From the NCBI GenBank assembly GCA_022843345.1, contig JALHNW010000126.1:1-5974 (forward strand): a DNA stretch of 5,974 nucleotides, read 5' to 3'. Below the pieces are notes generated by a model that was not told the DNA's origin, ran no database searches, and saw nothing but the letters and a program-made list of their open reading frames with translations. The first letter of the stretch is position 1. Each line of letters begins with the position of its first letter. Source of the stretch: Rubritepida sp. GTDB taxonomy: Bacteria > Pseudomonadota > Alphaproteobacteria > Acetobacterales > Acetobacteraceae. The translations under genes and the position numbers were made by a program. Below are positions 5,027 to 5,974 of the stretch, in pieces.

Positions 5027-5974
5027 ATGGCCTTGGCTGGTTTCGCGCGTCGCCTCATGGGTGGCGCCTTCATCCTCGCGGCATGCGCCGCCCCCGCCAT
5101 GGCCCAGCTGACCGAGAGCCCACGCTACGCCTCCATCGTCACCGAGGCGCGGACGGGCAACGTCCTGTTCGCGTCCAATGCCGACGAGATGCGCCACCCC
5201 GCCTCGCTCACCAAGATGATGACCCTCTACATGCTGTTCGAGGCGATGCGCGCCGGCCGGGTCGAGCTGTCCACCCCCATCCGCGTCTCGGCCGAGGCCG
5301 CCTCCCGCCCTCCCTCCAAGCTGGGCGTGCCGGCCGGCGGGACGATCAGCGCCGAGACGGCGATCCTCGCCCTCGTCACCCGCTCCGCCAACGACATCGC
5401 CTCCGCCGTGGGCGAGCACCTGGCGGGCGACGAGGACGCCTTCGCCCGGATGATGACGATGCGCGCCCGCTCGCTGGGCATGACGCGCACCACCTTCCGC
5501 AACGCCTCCGGCCTGCCGGACCCCGAGCAGGTGACCACGGCGCGCGACATGGCGCTGCTGGGCCGCCGCCTGTTCCTCGACTTCCCCGACCGCTACTCCT
5601 ATTTCGCCGTGACGCATTTCGCCCATGGCCGGCGGATGATTCGCAACCACAACGGCATGCTGCACGACTACCCGGGCGCCGACGGCATCAAGACCGGCTT
5701 CATCAACGCATCGGGCTTCAACATTGTCACCTCGGCCCAGCGCGACGGCGTGCGGCTGGTGGGCACGGTGTTCGGCGGCAATTCCTGGCACCAGCGCAAC
5801 AGCCACATGGCCGACCTGCTGGATGACGGGTTCGAGCGCATGGGCGTGCGCCGTGCCCCGGTGGCGATGGCCCAGGCGACGCCGCGCGTCGCCACCCCGG
5901 TCATGGCCGCGCGCACCGCGCCCGTGCCCTACGCCGCGAATCGGCGGCCGGCGCCGCAGCTCGTCCGTTCCCCG
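5027..5974 (+). CDS. D-alanyl-D-alanine carboxypeptidase, S11 family (3' end cut)
   Basis: At least 316 residues, running off the right edge with no stop. A penicillin-binding, serine-type DD-carboxypeptidase that removes the terminal D-Ala from peptidoglycan stem peptides in the periplasm. All three active-site motifs are present: SLTK (Ser60 nucleophile, Lys63), SAN (Ser120-Asn122) and KTG (222-224). The N-terminus MALAGFARRLMGGAFILAACAAP.AMAQ is a signal peptide, with a likely signal peptidase I cut after AMA (residue 26). A lipobox-like LAAC at 17-20 is also present, so lipidation is possible. The start at 5027 is supported by GGGGGA (5013-5018) 8 bases upstream and by the Arg pair before the hydrophobic core; ATG at 5057 would lose both. 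After about residue 273 the sequence turns into an Ala/Pro/Arg/Val linker, as in alphaproteobacterial members with a C-terminal SPOR domain, which would lie beyond the window. DacF/DacC-like; exact paralogue not assigned. Confidence 0.94.
   Translation, partial: MALAGFARRLMGGAFILAACAAPAMAQLTESPRYASIVTEARTGNVLFASNADEMRHPASLTKMMTLYMLFEAMRAGRVELSTPIRVSAEAASRPPSKLGVPAGGTISAETAILALVTRSANDIASAVGEHLAGDEDAFARMMTMRARSLGMTRTTFRNASGLPDPEQVTTARDMALLGRRLFLDFPDRYSYFAVTHFAHGRRMIRNHNGMLHDYPGADGIKTGFINASGFNIVTSAQRDGVRLVGTVFGGNSWHQRNSHMADLLDDGFERMGVRRAPVAMAQATPRVATPVMAARTAPVPYAANRRPAPQLVRSP

Noticed and set aside
4935..5111. A short plus-strand ORF starting ATGGAGGCGACC that overlaps the carboxypeptidase start, as a possible upstream peptide
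   Set aside because: It has no clear Shine-Dalgarno, and most of it is the carboxypeptidase signal-peptide region read in another frame, with unnatural Pro/Ser/Trp-rich composition.
4552..5826. A 424-codon plus-strand open frame over the carboxypeptidase
   Set aside because: It is out of frame with the clear SLTK/SAN/KTG reading, crosses the divergent promoter region, and becomes Arg/Pro/His-rich.

Overview
The window is very GC-rich (by eye about 70%), with dense coding, strong G/C preference at third codon positions and short intergenic gaps. Gene content (ClpS/ClpA pair, phasin, S11 D-Ala-D-Ala carboxypeptidase) points to an alphaproteobacterial chromosome. An acetic-acid-bacteria or Roseomonas-like member of the Rhodospirillales/Acetobacteraceae is my best guess; this is inference from style and gene order, not a search. 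There is no tRNA, rRNA, CRISPR array, insertion sequence or phage signature.

Layout, left to right. (1) Plus strand: the tail of an unidentified gene (1-104) overlaps by ATGA with a predicted lipoprotein alpha/beta hydrolase (101-880). (2) Minus strand, converging on the hydrolase with a 16-base overlap: a small AhpD-like carboxymuconolactone decarboxylase family protein (865-1212), then clpA (1276-3624), then clpS (3754-4083). An intrinsic terminator lies between clpA and the AhpD-like gene. (3) Minus strand: a phasin gene (4257-4751) with its own terminator. (4) A 275-base divergent control region (4752-5026). (5) Plus strand: a D-alanyl-D-alanine carboxypeptidase (from 5027), cut by the window end just as it enters an Ala/Pro/Arg-rich tail.

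How the parts work together. ClpS is the N-degron adaptor for the ClpA unfoldase, which feeds the ClpP protease (not in the window); all key residues of both are present. The phasin is a polyhydroxyalkanoate (PHA) granule coat protein, and its upstream DNA carries two TGC-N3-GCA dyads like those bound by the PHA-sensing repressor PhaR, placed around a plausible promoter. The carboxypeptidase trims periplasmic peptidoglycan, and an exact TTAACCAT (the short CtrA-type motif) touches its candidate -35 element.

This is mostly an ordinary housekeeping region. I found no undescribed multi-gene system. The points worth a second look are the regulatory sites between phasin and carboxypeptidase, the terminator inside the clpA transcript, and a possible frameshift at the left edge.
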